Positions 1-6,750 of a DNA stretch of 9,001 bases are shown here, piece after piece. The stretch comes from an uncultured Paraprevotella sp. (GTDB taxonomy: Bacteria; Bacteroidota; Bacteroidia; Bacteroidales; Bacteroidaceae). Location: positions 1 through 9,001 of the forward strand of contig CAAFWT010000143.1 of the NCBI GenBank assembly GCA_900766785.1, read 5' to 3'. A program made the translations under genes and the position numbers. Position 1 is the first letter of the stretch. Each line of letters begins with the position of its first letter. Under the pieces are notes generated by a model, which did not search any database, was not told the origin of the DNA, and saw nothing but the letters and a program-made list of their open reading frames with translations.

Positions 1-98
1 ATAGAACTGGAGGCCAGGTTGCCCAGTGCCACAAATGGCTCAGGGTCTGTCAGTATGCGGCCGTCTGCCTTGATGATATCCTCGAGAGCTTGCTTGAC
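1..98. repeat. Direct repeat copy A (part of mscS)
   Basis: These 98 bases are identical and in the same orientation to 5164-5261. The repeat may extend beyond the left edge. Similarity continues imperfectly to about 167. The two copies are 5,163 bp apart and bracket the T9SS operon. Confidence 0.95.
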
Positions 99-167
99 CA
101 CCTCCACCTCAGTGCCGTACTCAACAGATACGATCAGGTCCACACGTCGCAGGGCTTCGCCGCTCAT
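1..167 (-). pseudogene. mscS-like 3'-part fragment (partial, continues past left edge)
   Basis: Read on the minus strand from 167, this gives an open stretch of 55 residues (ATG-AGC-GGC-GAA...) matching the MscS at 5028-5894 from its residue 189 onward: LRRVDLIVSVEYG here against LRRVDLTVSVEYG there. The 98 bases nearest the window edge are identical to 5164-5261. Bases 99-167 differ at many positions, mostly synonymous or conservative (T/I, Q/E, D/E). Upstream of 167 similarity stops abruptly, so the transmembrane segments and pore helix of a channel are absent. If the frame continues past the edge it would encode about 100 residues of the cytosolic C-terminal part only. An ATG lies exactly at the start of similarity, but no clear ribosome binding site or promoter is visible, so I infer a non-functional remnant or a gene-conversion partner. 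Its 3' end cannot be seen. Confidence 0.75.
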
Positions 168-185
168 CCCTGCCCGGATATTTGT

Positions 186-218
186 GCCCCGGAGGCGGAA
201 AAACATCCCCGCCGGGGC
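186..218. other. GC-rich hairpin between terminator and mscS fragment
   Basis: GCCCCGG (186-192) pairs with CCGGGGC (212-218). The stem continues with CGG/CCG inside after a 3-nt bulge, and the loop is A-rich. No T-tract follows on the minus strand, so it is not a classic terminator by itself. It may be a second, back-up transcription stop downstream of 229-267 or a remnant at the junction with the mscS fragment. Confidence 0.5.
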
Positions 219-228
219 TGCGCACAAG

Positions 229-267
229 AAAAAGGCCGCCCGGAGCAGCACGAATGCCCCGGGCGCC
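229..267 (-). terminator. Rho-independent terminator of the T9SS operon
   Basis: On the minus strand a GC-rich stem (259-267 pairing with 234-243, one bulge, extended by GCA/TGC toward the loop) is followed directly by TTTTTC (233 down to 228). It lies 18 nt after the TGA of the last operon gene (285-287), as expected for the operon's end. Confidence 0.8.
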
Positions 268-284
268 CCGTTCCCTGTGGTTCC

Positions 285-1199
285 TCACCTGACCACGCGC
301 TTCTTCCCGCCGATGACGTAGATGCCGCGCGAGGGCTTCCCCTCAACCTTGCGCCCCTGCAGGTCATACACTGCCTGATTATCCGGGGAAGAGCCAGCCA
401 TCACCCCCTGCACGTGCGAGGCCAAGCCGCCCTCGGGCATGGGCCAGAGGTCATAGAGCACCTCGCCGCCGCGCTCGAAGTGGACGAGGATGGACATGTA
501 GGGGTCTGACATCCATGGGGTCGTGTTGGCAGGATAAGAAGGCCCCACAATGCAATAGCGCGACTTCCACTTGTTCACCCCGATGCCTCTTATCAGCTTT
601 GCCCCCACGTAATCCTTCCTGTGCAGTTTCCTGTAATAATAGATGCTGAGTGTGTCTGCGTCAATATATTGCAACACCTTGTCCGTGCCGAAGCAACCTT
701 CGTTCACTGTACCCACTCTCCCCAGGCTGTATTCATATGCCGGTATGCTGGTAAATCCTGCATCCGCCAGGCTCCCGCTGTAGAGGTCCACTCCCTCACG
801 CCAACCGAACCTATAGGTCATTATCGTTCCCAAGACATTGATTTTCCCGTTTTCACTTCCCTTTGCCAGGGATGCACGACCTGTGCTCACGTTGTCTTGA
901 TATTCTTCCATGGCGAAACGCACGGAATCAGGCTGTCCCTCCACATGCTGCCACACGTATCCGCACCTGCTCCCCCAATCAAGGGTGCCGATCCGGATGT
1001 AAAACTCCGTCTTCTCATAGTTTGGCACCCACGTCAGCACACCGTCCACGTAGGTCTCCGTGAACCACGAGTCATACTTCGTGGTGTCCAGGCGCAACTC
1101 CGTCCAGCGCGTCTGGTCGTCGAAATACGATTCAGTCTCGTCCGCATGCACCTGCACGCAGATGGCTAGCAGCATAATTGCCAAAAACACCTTTTTCAT
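285..1199 (-). CDS. Secreted protein of unknown function with short T9SS-like C-terminal tail
   Basis: 304 residues, family not recognised. The N-terminus MKKVFLAIMLLAICVQVHA is a clear signal peptide with a likely signal peptidase I cut after VHA (residue 19). The mature part is rich in aromatic residues (Trp, Tyr), with few long hydrophobic runs, which fits a beta-rich extracellular protein. The last ~30 residues, with VYDLQGRKVEGKPSRGIYV followed by a basic GGKKRVVR end, match the short T9SS-type sorting tail common in Prevotella/Bacteroides secreted proteins. I infer export across the outer membrane and surface display or release. The start has an AAAAGG ribosome-binding-like sequence 8 nt upstream and lies 12 nt after the peptidase stop, so it is the third gene of the operon. 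A good terminator follows. The function could be substrate binding or adhesion, or a partner of the peptidase; sequence alone does not decide. Confidence 0.85.
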   Translation of the reverse strand: MKKVFLAIMLLAICVQVHADETESYFDDQTRWTELRLDTTKYDSWFTETYVDGVLTWVPNYEKTEFYIRIGTLDWGSRCGYVWQHVEGQPDSVRFAMEEYQDNVSTGRASLAKGSENGKINVLGTIMTYRFGWREGVDLYSGSLADAGFTSIPAYEYSLGRVGTVNEGCFGTDKVLQYIDADTLSIYYYRKLHRKDYVGAKLIRGIGVNKWKSRYCIVGPSYPANTTPWMSDPYMSILVHFERGGEVLYDLWPMPEGGLASHVQGVMAGSSPDNQAVYDLQGRKVEGKPSRGIYVIGGKKRVVR

Positions 1200-1211
1200 G
1201 TTGTTTGCCTT

Positions 1212-3455
1212 TTATTGTTTTATTTTGGAAGGAATTATCTTCAGCGTCGCGCCCTTTTCAATCACCACGTTTTTGTCAAACTTGATGGTTCCTTCATGCT
1301 CCATCGTGGTTTTACTGTCTGATGCAAACACGACCGGGATGTCATACTCGTTTCTGTAATCTTCCCCGATAAGAGCATCACACAAGAACAGATGCCTTTT
1401 CCCGTGCAGACGAACATTATGCAGGCGAAGAGGCATCACTTGGGGAATACAGTTTCTCCCAGTCAAAGTAATCACTCCGTTTTCTATATCCGTCAATGTT
1501 GACTGCGTAAAGGAAGGATTAAACGCATCGCAACTTATGGAGTCTCCAGTTTCATTCAGCCGCCATGTACACCAGCAAGCATCATTGACATCGCTTTCAG
1601 TAAAAAGGTCGGCCGACATGTCGTTATATTCCATCCATGCATTGAAACGCTTTGGGGTTTCTGTCCATACATAGAGGTTGGGCACCCCTATAAGATTTAC
1701 CACAAGGGCATTGTGGTGCCTGCAAGATAAGTTGAAATATTTGGCAGTGTTCAGCGCATAGGCTACATCGTTATCGATAATTTCACGATTAAAATTCAGT
1801 TGTACTTTGTATGTGTTATCTATCAGCCCGACTCTCGTATTACCTATATATGCGGGTCCCCCATAGTCTTTTCCGGTCGTGAATGATTTCCCCAAAATTA
1901 AACGGTTGGCATAATTTTCGTCATATCCGTCAAAAGGCGTGGTGCTGCATGCCATGGTGTAGGCTATCATAGGATAATCCTTGTTGTCCAATTTCTCTAG
2001 GCCATTACCTGTTTCAACAACTACCGTGCTGTCTCCGCTGGAAGCTGTCACGCCATAGTGCGGGTGCGATGTGTCCTTCCAATTTTTTACACATATTGCT
2101 GTGGGGGATCCATGATTCAGCCAACTGACATAACCATACCTTTCCTTCATCATGTTGACAATCTCCGTTCCTGTATAATCGGTCATGTCTGTGGTGTCTT
2201 TACCATTTCCACATGACACGATAGTTTGTTCGGGATACACATCACTGATGGCAGATGCTAACTTTTCAGCCTGGTTGTCGACCTGCATTTCGTCTGCCTG
2301 AGTCAGGAAGATTCTTTTTAGATAATCCTCATCTCCGTTTCCCGGGTTGATCTCATATCTCAGCAGTTTGTCCGTATAGTTGTCAACCTCTTCTGCAGTA
2401 TTGCACAGCAACCTTCCAACCTTAAGTTGCGAACGATATTCCGTTATATCCTCGAACTCGCCATACACATCATCACCGTCACGCTTCCAGTTGGAAGTCA
2501 ATTCGCTGAAATAAAAATCAGTGGGAATGTGCAGTTGATTAGCATCTATTGCCCAAATATCATCCCCATTACTTTCACCGTATCTGATTGGCAGAACATT
2601 GCTGTCACCACCAAACAGGACGTATTCCGTCCCGCCATATTTGTAAGCATATTGCAGGTACTGACGTACCTTGCCCGCCTCGTCATACAACCCGGACACA
2701 GTATCGCCTGCAATGGCCTCGCATGACAGGATATCCTCCACACATAAGATTCCCGCTTCCATGCCCTTCTGCTTCTGCCAGCCTGCCAGCCGGAGAAAGG
2801 ACTCTTCCAATTCCCTGCTCGTGATGATGCAGTACCTGTAATATGGCAGGCCTATCTTGGGAGATGTTTGCGTTGAAGCCTTGCTGCCCGTCTTGCCAGA
2901 ATGGGGAAGCGCATAATTCAACGTCACATGTATTTCCTTTGAGAAGAGATACTCGTCATTTTGGGAATCATAACTTACGGGAAGCAAATCCACGCCCACC
3001 ATCTTGCAAGTGCCATCCCAGTTGGAGACATCGGATATGGCAGCCGGTTTGCTCAAGTTGCTATTCGCGAATGCCTGCATGTCCAGCCTCACGAACTCAC
3101 GTTCCAAACTTTCCTCGTCCGTGAATCTTGCATATTGAACCGGGTAAACGGTTTTGTCCAGCAGCATGCGCTCTGTTTCACGCGCCTGCGCTGTCACCCG
3201 GATGTTTTCGGCATTAGATGGCAGCGGCACGAAAACATGGAAAACCGGCAATTCGGGGAAACCGACTTTCTCCAGACTTCGCGAGTTCGGATACGACATC
3301 CTTATATAGACCTCCCCGTCGCCTCCTTCCGCATGCTCCATACGAAGAAGACTTCTGTCAAAACAGACGGTGGTGTCTGCCGTATGTTCTCCCGCCTTCA
3401 TGTTCTGTGTACATAAAAACGCCGAGAAGCAAAGAAATATTAGTAACAGTCTCAT
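1212..3455 (-). CDS. Gingipain-family (peptidase C25) secreted cysteine protease
   Basis: 747 residues from the ATG at 3455; a GTG three codons upstream (3464) is an alternative start. Residues 1-21 look like a signal peptide, without a good lipobox. Residues ~22-198 resemble the N-terminal prodomain of C25 enzymes. The caspase-like catalytic region spans ~199-600: YRYCIITSRELE near 206, YVLFGGDSNVLPIRYG near 278, TDFYFSEL near 312, LKVGRLLC near 344. The proposed catalytic His448 lies in WLNHGSP and the nucleophile Cys503 in YTMACSTTPFD. GPAYIGNTRVGL follows near 533. The NLIGVPNLYVW segment near 587 has Val where C25 enzymes usually have Asp (GDP). The C-terminal ~150 residues are beta-rich and end in an IEKGATLKIIPS-like segment; I see no type A T9SS sorting domain. 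Family role: cysteine endopeptidases of the cell surface or extracellular space (gingipains, or the sortase PorU). Substrate specificity cannot be read here. It is the middle gene of the operon, 27 nt after the upstream stop. Confidence 0.88.
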   Translation of the reverse strand: MRLLLIFLCFSAFLCTQNMKAGEHTADTTVCFDRSLLRMEHAEGGDGEVYIRMSYPNSRSLEKVGFPELPVFHVFVPLPSNAENIRVTAQARETERMLLDKTVYPVQYARFTDEESLEREFVRLDMQAFANSNLSKPAAISDVSNWDGTCKMVGVDLLPVSYDSQNDEYLFSKEIHVTLNYALPHSGKTGSKASTQTSPKIGLPYYRYCIITSRELEESFLRLAGWQKQKGMEAGILCVEDILSCEAIAGDTVSGLYDEAGKVRQYLQYAYKYGGTEYVLFGGDSNVLPIRYGESNGDDIWAIDANQLHIPTDFYFSELTSNWKRDGDDVYGEFEDITEYRSQLKVGRLLCNTAEEVDNYTDKLLRYEINPGNGDEDYLKRIFLTQADEMQVDNQAEKLASAISDVYPEQTIVSCGNGKDTTDMTDYTGTEIVNMMKERYGYVSWLNHGSPTAICVKNWKDTSHPHYGVTASSGDSTVVVETGNGLEKLDNKDYPMIAYTMACSTTPFDGYDENYANRLILGKSFTTGKDYGGPAYIGNTRVGLIDNTYKVQLNFNREIIDNDVAYALNTAKYFNLSCRHHNALVVNLIGVPNLYVWTETPKRFNAWMEYNDMSADLFTESDVNDACWCTWRLNETGDSISCDAFNPSFTQSTLTDIENGVITLTGRNCIPQVMPLRLHNVRLHGKRHLFLCDALIGEDYRNEYDIPVVFASDSKTTMEHEGTIKFDKNVVIEKGATLKIIPSKIKQ

Positions 3456-3482
3456 GATTTTCACGTTTTAGAGGTTCGTCCA

Positions 3483-4736
3483 TCAGTTCTTTACCACCAT
3501 CATCCTCCTTGTGGCAGCCACGGTTCCGTCCGTCACGAGGGAGTAGACGAACATGCCTTCCGAAAGGTCGGAGGCATAGACGGTGATGTCCGTCTCGCCG
3601 CGCTTGTCCACGGGGATGTTCTTCACCTGCTTCCCGCTGAGGTCATAGATGTAAATGGCGGCGCTTTTCGTGCCCTCGGGGATGCTGAGCGTTATCACGC
3701 TGCTTTCGCTGAAGGGGTTGGGCTTGTTCTGGCTCATTCGGACAATGTCCGTTGACTCGCTTTCTGATTCAATGGAGGTTGCCTTGGCTTTCTTGGCTAA
3801 GGAAGACTTTTCCCCTTCCAGTTCCTCCACTCTTGCGGACAACTCGCGGATGCTCTGCAGCAGCAGGGGAACCATCTCGGAATAGTTGATGCGGTAATTT
3901 CCCTGCGAGTCCTCGTCCACCAATTCGGGGAACACGGCTTTCAGTTGCGCACCATCCAAGCCGTAATGCTTCACCATTTCCGTCTTGATGTCTTCCTCCG
4001 TTTCCTCGTCAAAGTCCATCTGTTTGATGTCCGTCAAGTCCTTTTTTGCCATTGCGGAGACAGCGTCAGAAGCGGGCTGGTCGACCATTTCCTCCTGCAT
4101 GAACTGGACGGTCTGAACAGAGAACAACTTGTCGCTTATGGATTCTTCACTGCCGGAATTGAGTTCCAGTGACTGAACCTTTGCATCCGCAGATGGCTTG
4201 GGGACACTTGCTAATGAATATACATTACCATATATGCGGCCTGTCGCTAAAACATTGCCGTGAAAATATCCTGCATACACACCCGGGTACTTGAAAAGCA
4301 TGCTCTGTACGACATCAGCAGCCGTTGACCCATATATCCCTGCATGATTCTTGCTCACACTGGAACCACCTCTGTCTCTCATTCCCATCACGCCAATACT
4401 GTTTGGAGACCAGCCTCCCTGCCCATATATCCCAATAGCATAACTTGTCGAATCTGAAAGTCCTCCCGTTGCCCTGCCATGTATTCCAACACTATTCTTC
4501 GAGCCTGGAGATGTTCAGCCATATATGCTGCGGCATTTAACACTTCCGGAACGAATCCGCGCCATATTGTGAACAGTCAAACCATTTTCATTGGCCTTGT
4601 CTAACACGTAAACCTGGGATTGCGGGTCAGTTTCCTCTCCCACGGAAACTTTTCCCAGGGAATCCACAACAAGTTGTGCGTTCGCGTTAAACACGCATGC
4701 CAAAACGGCAACTAAGGTTATAAAAATTCGCTTCAT
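3483..4736 (-). pseudogene. Secreted tail-fibre/S74-like surface protein with T9SS sorting domain, interrupted by an in-frame TGA
   Basis: One frame of 417 codons, broken only by TGA at 4515-4517 (codon 74). Signal peptide MKRIFITLVAVLACVFNANA, cut before QLVVD. Codons ~70-170 hold repeated glycine motifs on both sides of the stop (SIYG, VGIHG, IGIYG, IGVMG, AGIYG), then YAGYFHGNV, the arrangement of trimeric tail-fibre-like stalk proteins. Codons ~199-310 resemble a divergent S74 intramolecular chaperone region: SDKLFSV, KHYGLDGAQLKAVFPELV, INYSEMVPLLLQSIRELSA, with a coiled coil through ~318. From ~334 a complete type A T9SS C-terminal domain follows: QNKPNPFSESS, IYIYDLSGKQV, and a basic end RRMMVVKN. 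Because the reading is continuous on both sides, the TGA is a point nonsense mutation or a sequencing error. As written, only a 73-residue product would be made; a GTG at 4391 could start a leaderless fragment. First gene of the operon. Confidence 0.8.
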
Positions 4737-4785
4737 GATGTTTTGTAATTTAGGTTTTTAGTAATGATAATGAATTGTCATGATG

Positions 4786-4793
4786 CAAATGTA
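4786..4793 (-). promoter_or_regulatory. Bacteroidetes-type -7 box for the T9SS operon
   Basis: Minus strand reads TACATTTGCAT, matching TAnnTTTG(CA), 49 nt upstream of the ATG at 4736. A convincing -33 TTTG is not visible at the expected spacing, so the call rests on the -7 box and its position. Confidence 0.55.
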
Positions 4794-4951
4794 AGGCAAA
4801 TTCATGAGGAAGCATATAAAAATGATTCTTTTTTTGTATGCCTGTCCCAATATTGCTGAGGAAAGCGTGCAAAATGCCTTGCCTGCAACGGGTTTCGCGC
4901 AGAAGGAGGGGAATGGGGTAGTGGGGGAGGTGCCATGGCCATCGTCCTTCT

Positions 4952-4999
4952 GAAAAAGGAAGCCGGCGAGGCCGCGCCATGAAGTGGCAGCCTCGCCGG
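4952..4999 (-). terminator. Rho-independent terminator of mscS
   Basis: Perfect 10-bp stem CCGGCGAGGC (minus strand, 4999-4990) with GCCTCGCCGG (4972-4963), 17-nt loop, then CTTCCTTTTTC. It lies 28 nt after the mscS stop (5028-5030). It separates mscS transcription from the T9SS operon promoter downstream. Confidence 0.9.
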
Positions 5000-5027
5000 G
5001 TATCTTTGGCCTTGGGGTGGCCTCGTC

Positions 5028-5894
5028 TTACTGGTGAATCTGCACCTGCGGGAAGGGGAAGCCGATGCCACGACGGTTGAACTCCTCGTATACGGTGCGG
5101 GTAAGGTCGAAGTATACGGGCCAGTAATCAGCACCCTTTACCCAAGTCCTGACGGTGAAGTCAATAGAACTGGAGGCCAGGTTGCCCAGTGCCACAAATG
5201 GCTCAGGGTCTGTCAGTATGCGGCCGTCTGCCTTGATGATATCCTCGAGAGCTTGCTTGACAGTATCCACCTGAGTGCCATACTCAACAGATACGGTCAG
5301 GTCCACCCTGCGCAGAGGCTCACTGCTATAGTTGATTACACTTCCGCTTGAGAGAGCACCATTGGGCACATACACCTGCTTGTTGTCCACAGTCAGGATG
5401 ATGGTGTGGAAAATCTGTATTTCTTTCACCGTTCCGCTCACTCCCTGTGCTTCTATGTAATCTCCCACCTTGTAGGGCTTAAAGAGCAACAGGATGATGC
5501 CGCCTGCCAGATTCTGCAGGTTTCCGCTCAAGGCCATGCCCACGGCCACACCTGCCGATGCCAACAGGGCAGCAAAGGATGTGGTGTTTACACCAAGTGC
5601 ACTCACGGTGGTGATAATCAGCAGGATGGTGAGGAGCACATTTATGAAACTCTTGAGGAACGACTGGATGGTGGGCTCCACCTTCTTGCGCTCCATCATA
5701 CGGCCTATCATTTTATTGATAAACTTGATGAGATAGCGTCCTACCACAAAGATGAGGATGGCCAGGAGGATACTCTTGCCTGCCTCTATGCACAGAGTGG
5801 TTACTTGCTGCAGAACCTGGCTCAGTTCACCTTTCTCCAGGGCTTTGACTGCTTCTGTTGCAGCCAGGGTGGGGTCTGCTTGTAGAATAATCAT
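5028..5894 (-). CDS. mscS: Small-conductance mechanosensitive channel MscS
   Basis: 288 residues, the usual size of E. coli-type MscS. It is an inner-membrane homoheptameric channel that opens on membrane tension and releases small solutes during hypo-osmotic shock. Membrane segments: ~40-58 (SILLAILIFVVGRYLI), ~80-100 (FINVLLTILLIITTVSAL) and the pore-lining TM3 at ~105-138, whose Ala/Gly-rich LLASAGVAVGMALSGNLQNLAGG is the family hallmark. The beta domain follows (FKPYKVGDYIEAQGVSGTV, ~138-156; VYVPNGALSSGSVINYSS, ~174-191) and then the alpha/beta cytosolic vestibule ending PFPQVQIHQ. Start ATG at 5894 is preceded by purine-rich AAGAAGAAG. It is monocistronic, with its own promoter and terminator. 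Bases 5164-5330 have a direct partial copy at the left edge of the window (1-167). Confidence 0.96.
   Translation of the reverse strand: MIILQADPTLAATEAVKALEKGELSQVLQQVTTLCIEAGKSILLAILIFVVGRYLIKFINKMIGRMMERKKVEPTIQSFLKSFINVLLTILLIITTVSALGVNTTSFAALLASAGVAVGMALSGNLQNLAGGIILLLFKPYKVGDYIEAQGVSGTVKEIQIFHTIILTVDNKQVYVPNGALSSGSVINYSSEPLRRVDLTVSVEYGTQVDTVKQALEDIIKADGRILTDPEPFVALGNLASSSIDFTVRTWVKGADYWPVYFDLTRTVYEEFNRRGIGFPFPQVQIHQ
5164..5261. repeat. Direct repeat copy B (inside mscS)
   Basis: Identical to window bases 1-98 in the same orientation; weaker similarity continues to 5330. It encodes part of the MscS cytosolic domain (residues ~212-244). Confidence 0.95.
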
Positions 5895-5950
5895 GATTCT
5901 TCTTCTTTTTGTTTAGGGTTTGTAATAGTAATATTTCTGTGCGCCTCTTC

Positions 5951-5970
5951 TTGCAAAGCGCTTTTTGCAA
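5951..5970. promoter_or_regulatory. Imperfect palindrome over the mscS transcription start
   Basis: TTGCAAAGCGCTTTTTGCAA is a near-palindrome around GCGC. On the minus strand it also reads as two CTTTGCAA copies 14 nt apart. It overlaps the end of the -7 box and the expected start point, so it could be an operator or an early transcript hairpin. No regulator is identified. Confidence 0.35.
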
Positions 5971-5975
5971 AGGTA
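5968..5975 (-). promoter_or_regulatory. Bacteroidetes-type -7 box for mscS
   Basis: Minus strand TACCTTTGCA matches TAnnTTTG(CA), 73 nt upstream of the mscS ATG. No clear -33 element is seen. Confidence 0.55.
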
Positions 5976-6158
5976 GTGAAAAAAGTGTGTTTCTGTTGGT
6001 GGTACAGTATGTTTTCTTCTTCTCATCGGACGCATCTGAAGAATAATGCTTAACTTCGTGTCTGAGAATCTTCCCTGCACGCAGGATTTATGGCTTTTCT
6101 GGCTGAAGTCCCCTGTTCGGATTAGAAACATGTATGACGCTGTAAAAAACAGAATCCT

Positions 6159-6689
6159 ATGAAAGTATCAGATATCAAATCGTCATCTCTGGTAGATTGC
6201 TCTTCCAAACTGGAGGAGGTGGCTGTGGCACAAAATGAATTTATGAGAATTGCCATCCAGGAAGCGCGTGATGGTATTTCTCATGGTGAAGGAGGACCTT
6301 TCGGTACCGCTATTGTCAAGGACGGCATCCTAGTGGCTTCAGGACATAATCGCGTACTTGCCCGTCTGGACCCCACCTGCCACGGCGAGGTGGATGCCAT
6401 TCGCAGAGCATGTCAGAGGCTCGGCACTTTTGACCTCTCAGGATGTGAACTCTATACCACTGGCGAACCATGTCACATGTGTCTGTGTGCATGTATGTGG
6501 GCCAATATCAGCAAGATATATTATGGTTGCACCATAGCGGACAACGAGATGATAGGATTCCGCGATAATAAGTTCGACCAGATATTCGGAGGGCGAGACA
6601 AACTGGGTGCTTATATGCAGGAAATAGACCGAGAGGCCTGTCTGCGTCTCTTTGAGGAATACATCGGGATGGATGCTGCCAAGTATTGA
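6159..6689 (+). CDS. guaD: Guanine deaminase-like nucleobase deaminase (CDA fold)
   Basis: 176 residues. Family reaction: hydrolytic deamination of guanine to xanthine plus ammonia, a cytosolic purine salvage/catabolism step. The zinc site of the cytidine-deaminase fold is visible: His75 and Glu77 in DPTCHGEVDAIRRAC (proton-shuttle Glu77), and Cys105/Cys108 in TGEPCHMCLCACMWA. GGPFGTAIVKDG (~45-56) and the C-terminal GFRDNKFDQIF region (~133-143) align with Bacillus GuaD, as I recall it, rather than with tRNA-adenosine deaminase TadA. Differences from that protein are HGE instead of HAE and EPCHMC instead of EPCPMC. About 22 residues precede the usual first helix (NEFMRIAIQEARDG). The ATG at 6159 is chosen because the next one (Met29) would cut into that helix. 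No purine riboswitch or clear promoter is seen upstream. A related nucleoside or pterin deaminase remains possible. Confidence 0.82.
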   Translation: MKVSDIKSSSLVDCSSKLEEVAVAQNEFMRIAIQEARDGISHGEGGPFGTAIVKDGILVASGHNRVLARLDPTCHGEVDAIRRACQRLGTFDLSGCELYTTGEPCHMCLCACMWANISKIYYGCTIADNEMIGFRDNKFDQIFGGRDKLGAYMQEIDREACLRLFEEYIGMDAAKY

Positions 6690-6701
6690 TTCGCAACTAA
6701 A

Positions 6702-6718
6702 GCAATACCCAGTATTGC
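6702..6718. terminator. Hairpin between convergent guaD and DUF2752 genes
   Basis: GCAATAC-CCA-GTATTGC is a perfect 7-bp stem with a 3-nt loop, placed in the 61-bp gap between the two convergent stop codons. No T-tract follows on either strand, so it is at best a weak bidirectional terminator. A smaller AGGAG/CTCCT hairpin follows at 6727-6743. Confidence 0.4.
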
Positions 6719-6750
6719 CAATCATCAGGAGACTTACACTCCTCATGGAT

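Noticed and set aside
621..1169. Plus-strand open frame of 182 codons
   Set aside because: It is fully antisense to a well-supported secreted protein with signal peptide and sorting tail, and its translation has no recognisable domain and low-quality composition.
2961..3416. Plus-strand open frame of 151 codons inside the peptidase gene
   Set aside because: Antisense shadow of the C25 prodomain coding region; no start signal or domain seen.
3365..3455. Lipoprotein signal for the C25 peptidase (FLC near the N-terminus)
   Set aside because: The residue before the cysteine is Leu, which does not fit a lipobox; an ordinary signal peptide is more likely.
4515..4517. TGA read as an amino acid (recoding or alternative genetic code)
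   Set aside because: Four other frames here end in TGA: the 304-residue secreted protein, guaD, DUF2752 and the fibre gene itself. Standard code applies, and I saw no reason to call a selenocysteine signal.
5406..5885. Plus-strand open frame of 159 codons opposite mscS
   Set aside because: Its translation is the antisense of conserved MscS membrane and beta-domain codons, rich in His/Cys/Gln as expected for a shadow frame.
6051..6058. TAACTTCG as a plus-strand -7 box for guaD
   Set aside because: It has one mismatch to TAnnTTTG, lies about 100 nt from the start codon and has no -33 element; too weak to annotate.
5913..6131. 72-codon minus-strand frame upstream of mscS
   Set aside because: It covers the mscS promoter region and ends in low-complexity KYYYYKP; no ribosome binding site or domain is seen, so it is probably chance.
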